A stretch of 64,000 bases of DNA, from contig CBDDKM010000010.1 of assembly GCA_965230225.1 (NCBI GenBank), positions 620,001-684,000 on the forward strand. The letters are read 5' to 3'. This document shows, piece after piece, positions 62,537-64,000 of this stretch. A program made the position numbers and the translations under genes. Source of the DNA: CALSMU01 sp965230225. Lineage in GTDB: Bacteria; Bacteroidota; Bacteroidia; Flavobacteriales_D; Parvicellaceae. The notes below the pieces were generated by a model. The model did not search any database. It was not told the DNA's origin and saw only the letters and a list, made by a program, of their open reading frames with translations. Positions within the stretch are counted from its first letter, which is position 1, and each line of letters starts with the position of its first letter.

Positions 62537-63159
62537 TATAGCTCCAAAGAATCAAATGATTGAATGTAAAAATCTCCAACAGTACTTAACGATGTGTTAT
62601 TGTATCCTGCAAAAGAAATAGAGTTAAACTCCGCCGCATCGAAATCATTTCCTGAGTCGCCAATTAGTATACACTCATTAAGAGGATATTTCTCTAATTT
62701 TAATATCTCTTCTACCAATTGCTTTTTAGGTGTTGGCGAACCATTAATTGACAAAAAGTACTTTTTTAACCCAACTGCTTCACAAATCTTTCTCAACTCG
62801 TTCCCATCGGATCCGCTCACTATATGAAAATTGAATTGATTGTAGTTGCGCTTAATGAACTCTACTGTTTCAGATATTAATCTTTTAGGGTTTTGTAATT
62901 CCCTCAACATCATTACACTATATCGGTCGGCCCATTGCTGAACCTCTTCTTCGGTAATGGCTTCATTTCTAATTTTTTCGAAAAAATATCGGATCTTAAC
63001 GTATCTGGATAAACCTCCATTTATTAAGTGATACTTCACTAAATCGTCTACCTCATTGTTAGGGTAGTCACTCAACAACATTCGAAACCCTTCTGTACGA
63101 ACAGGCATTGAATCCATGATTACTCCATCAAAATCCCAAAAAACAGTCTTAATTGCCAT
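62536..63159 (-). CDS. HAD-superfamily phosphatase
   Basis: A 207-residue HAD hydrolase with nucleophile motif VFWDFDGVIMDSM, the Ser motif FHIVSGSDGNEL, Lys in SPTPKKQLV and the final acidic motif CILIGDSGNDFDAA. A helical cap follows motif 1, as in phosphoglycolate/beta-phosphoglucomutase-like members, unlike the capless KdsC. It overlaps the CMP-sugar synthetase gene by 11 bp, so it may dephosphorylate the sugar-acid phosphate before activation. Confidence 0.88.
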   Translation of the reverse strand: MAIKTVFWDFDGVIMDSMPVRTEGFRMLLSDYPNNEVDDLVKYHLINGGLSRYVKIRYFFEKIRNEAITEEEVQQWADRYSVMMLRELQNPKRLISETVEFIKRNYNQFNFHIVSGSDGNELRKICEAVGLKKYFLSINGSPTPKKQLVEEILKLEKYPLNECILIGDSGNDFDAAEFNSISFAGYNNTSLSTVGDFYIQSFDSLEL

Positions 63160-63883
63160 TTCTTATAAAGTTTTCTACTTTTTCTACATCTTCTGGTACA
63201 TCCACAGCTAAACTTGCACCAGACATCATCACCATTTTAACCTTTTTTCCTAACTCCAAAAATCTTAATATTTCGATATCTTCAAAGAATTCAATTTGTC
63301 CTTTTTCTCCAGATTCTCCATACATTTCCAGCTCTTGCTTAGTGAAGGCATAAATACATATTTGTTTCAAATATTGAGGAATATTCTTAGAATCTTTAAC
63401 ACCAGGTACCGGCAACCTCGACATATATATTAAATCGTTGCTTTTATTTACAACCAGCTTGGGAATGTTAACACTATTGGGATCCTCAACATTAACATCA
63501 ATTGGATACATACCATTAATAACACAATCGGGATAATGCTTCTTTGCATCTGCAATTTTAACAATGTCCTTTGGATTAACTACTGGCTCATCACCTTGAA
63601 TATTGAGATAAACATCCGCCTCTAGCTGTGTGGTAACCTCCAGCAACCTATCTGTTCCAGTAGGATGATGTGACCCAGTCATAACTACATTATAGCCATA
63701 TGATTCCACCACTTCTTTAATTCTATCATCATCGGTGGCTACAAATGTATTTTCCTTACCAAGTGCTAGTTCTACTTTTTCGCACACGTGAATAACTAAT
63801 GGTTTATCGATTATGTTTACCAATGGTTTACCAGGGTACCTGGATGAGGCAAATCTTGCCGGAATTATCCCTACAATTTTCAT
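63149..63883 (-). CDS. CMP-Kdo synthetase-like cytidylyltransferase
   Basis: A 244-residue nucleotidyltransferase of the KdsB family. It begins GIIPARFASSRYPGKPLVNI, then VATDDDRI, TGSHHPTGTDRLLEV, YLNIQGDEPVV and FFEDIEILRFLELGKKV. KdsB activates 3-deoxy-octulosonate with CTP. In this capsule-type context it may serve a Kdo linker or a related sugar acid rather than lipopolysaccharide core. ATG overlaps the stop of the preceding gene (ATGA). Confidence 0.92.
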   Translation of the reverse strand: MKIVGIIPARFASSRYPGKPLVNIIDKPLVIHVCEKVELALGKENTFVATDDDRIKEVVESYGYNVVMTGSHHPTGTDRLLEVTTQLEADVYLNIQGDEPVVNPKDIVKIADAKKHYPDCVINGMYPIDVNVEDPNSVNIPKLVVNKSNDLIYMSRLPVPGVKDSKNIPQYLKQICIYAFTKQELEMYGESGEKGQIEFFEDIEILRFLELGKKVKMVMMSGASLAVDVPEDVEKVENFIRNGN

Positions 63884-64000
63884 TTTGGAAATTTAGAATA
63901 GACAGATTTTTGGATTACACCGGAGTAATTGGTCTTTGTTAAAGCAATAATTTCTCCACCTAATTGAACAAACTGATCCATTGCAGTTTGATTCTCGTTC
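63880..64000 (-). CDS. C-terminal fragment of unidentified gene (5' end beyond window)
   Basis: The last 40 residues of a gene entering from the right edge, including MDQFVQLGGEIIALTKTNYS and ending VYSKFPK. It is supported by the ATGA overlap of its TGA with the CMP-Kdo-synthetase-like start, the usual coupling in this cluster. Too short to identify. Confidence 0.6.
   Translation of the reverse strand, partial: NENQTAMDQFVQLGGEIIALTKTNYSGVIQKSVYSKFPK

Noticed and set aside
62594..62827. Plus-strand 77-codon frame inside the HAD phosphatase gene
   Set aside because: Antisense shadow of a gene with clear HAD motifs; no independent signals.
1..64000. CRISPR arrays, prophage, insertion sequences, tRNA genes and defence islands
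   Set aside because: No regular spacer-repeat pattern, transposase, integrase, terminal repeats or tRNA-like cloverleaf was seen on either strand.

Overview
The window is AT-rich chromosomal DNA from a member of the Bacteroidota, most likely class Flavobacteriia; the genus cannot be told from the sequence alone. The evidence is a short primary sigma factor (287 aa, no region 1.1), repeated promoter elements of the Bacteroidota type (TAnnTTTG at -7, several with a TTTG-like -33 box 19-20 nt upstream), ribosomal protein S16 with a long acidic tail, paired rhomboid proteases, an extended GAPDH, a mevalonate-pathway operon, TonB-dependent uptake and a BY-kinase for polysaccharide export. No tRNA, rRNA operon, insertion sequence, prophage or CRISPR array was seen.

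Layout. (1) 1-6.4 kb, minus strand: a small conserved membrane protein, an outer-membrane protein, an OmpA-family protein, a Wzc-like tyrosine kinase and a Wzx-like flippase cut by the window edge; this is probably one envelope/exopolysaccharide operon. (2) 6.5-8.4 kb: methionine sulfoxide reductase B, a Nudix hydrolase and an orphan OmpR/PhoB-type response regulator. (3) 8.5-16.1 kb: a CotH-kinase-like lipoprotein with a C-terminal beta-helix, then divergently a beta-helix lipoprotein and a TonB-dependent receptor. The region upstream of the lipoprotein carries 11-bp-periodic TAAC/AACATT direct repeats that resemble a PhoB/PhoP-box array, and a related repeat pair lies upstream of the response regulator. 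(4) 16.1-25 kb: HD hydrolase, a candidate small RNA, rpsP, rimM, a tRNA methyltransferase, mutL, two rhomboids, an endonuclease/phosphatase-family protein with an apparent CTG start, a 38-residue membrane protein and the RNase P RNA. (5) 25.1-30.9 kb: DEAD-box helicase and a mevalonate operon (two GHMP kinases, mvaD, a UbiA prenyltransferase). (6) 30.9-38.8 kb, mostly minus: aroE, DUF368, rhodanese, phosphosulfolactate synthase-like protein, TPR protein, dapF and uncharacterised genes. (7) 39-45.2 kb, plus: htrA, rpoD, gap, a HAD protein, a lipoprotein and a secreted protein. (8) 45.2-64 kb, minus: a polysaccharide biosynthesis cluster with a CMP-Kdo-synthetase-like enzyme, HAD phosphatase, a GT-B-like protein, wecB, two MBOAT/SGNH acylation pairs, a Wzy-like polymerase, five glycosyltransferases, an AsnB-type amidotransferase, an SDR epimerase and a WcaF-like acetyltransferase.

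How the genes work together: cluster 8 would make and decorate repeat units of a surface polysaccharide. The Wzx and Wzc at the left edge could flip and regulate such a polymer, although about 40 kb of unrelated genes lie between. Region 3 looks like a regulated surface uptake module, plausibly phosphate-responsive (inference from the repeats). I did not find an unmistakable new defence or mobile system. The most interesting signals are the two apparent CTG-initiated genes, the PhoB-box-like arrays, the structured small RNA before rpsP, the unlisted small membrane protein, and the duplicated MBOAT/SGNH modules.
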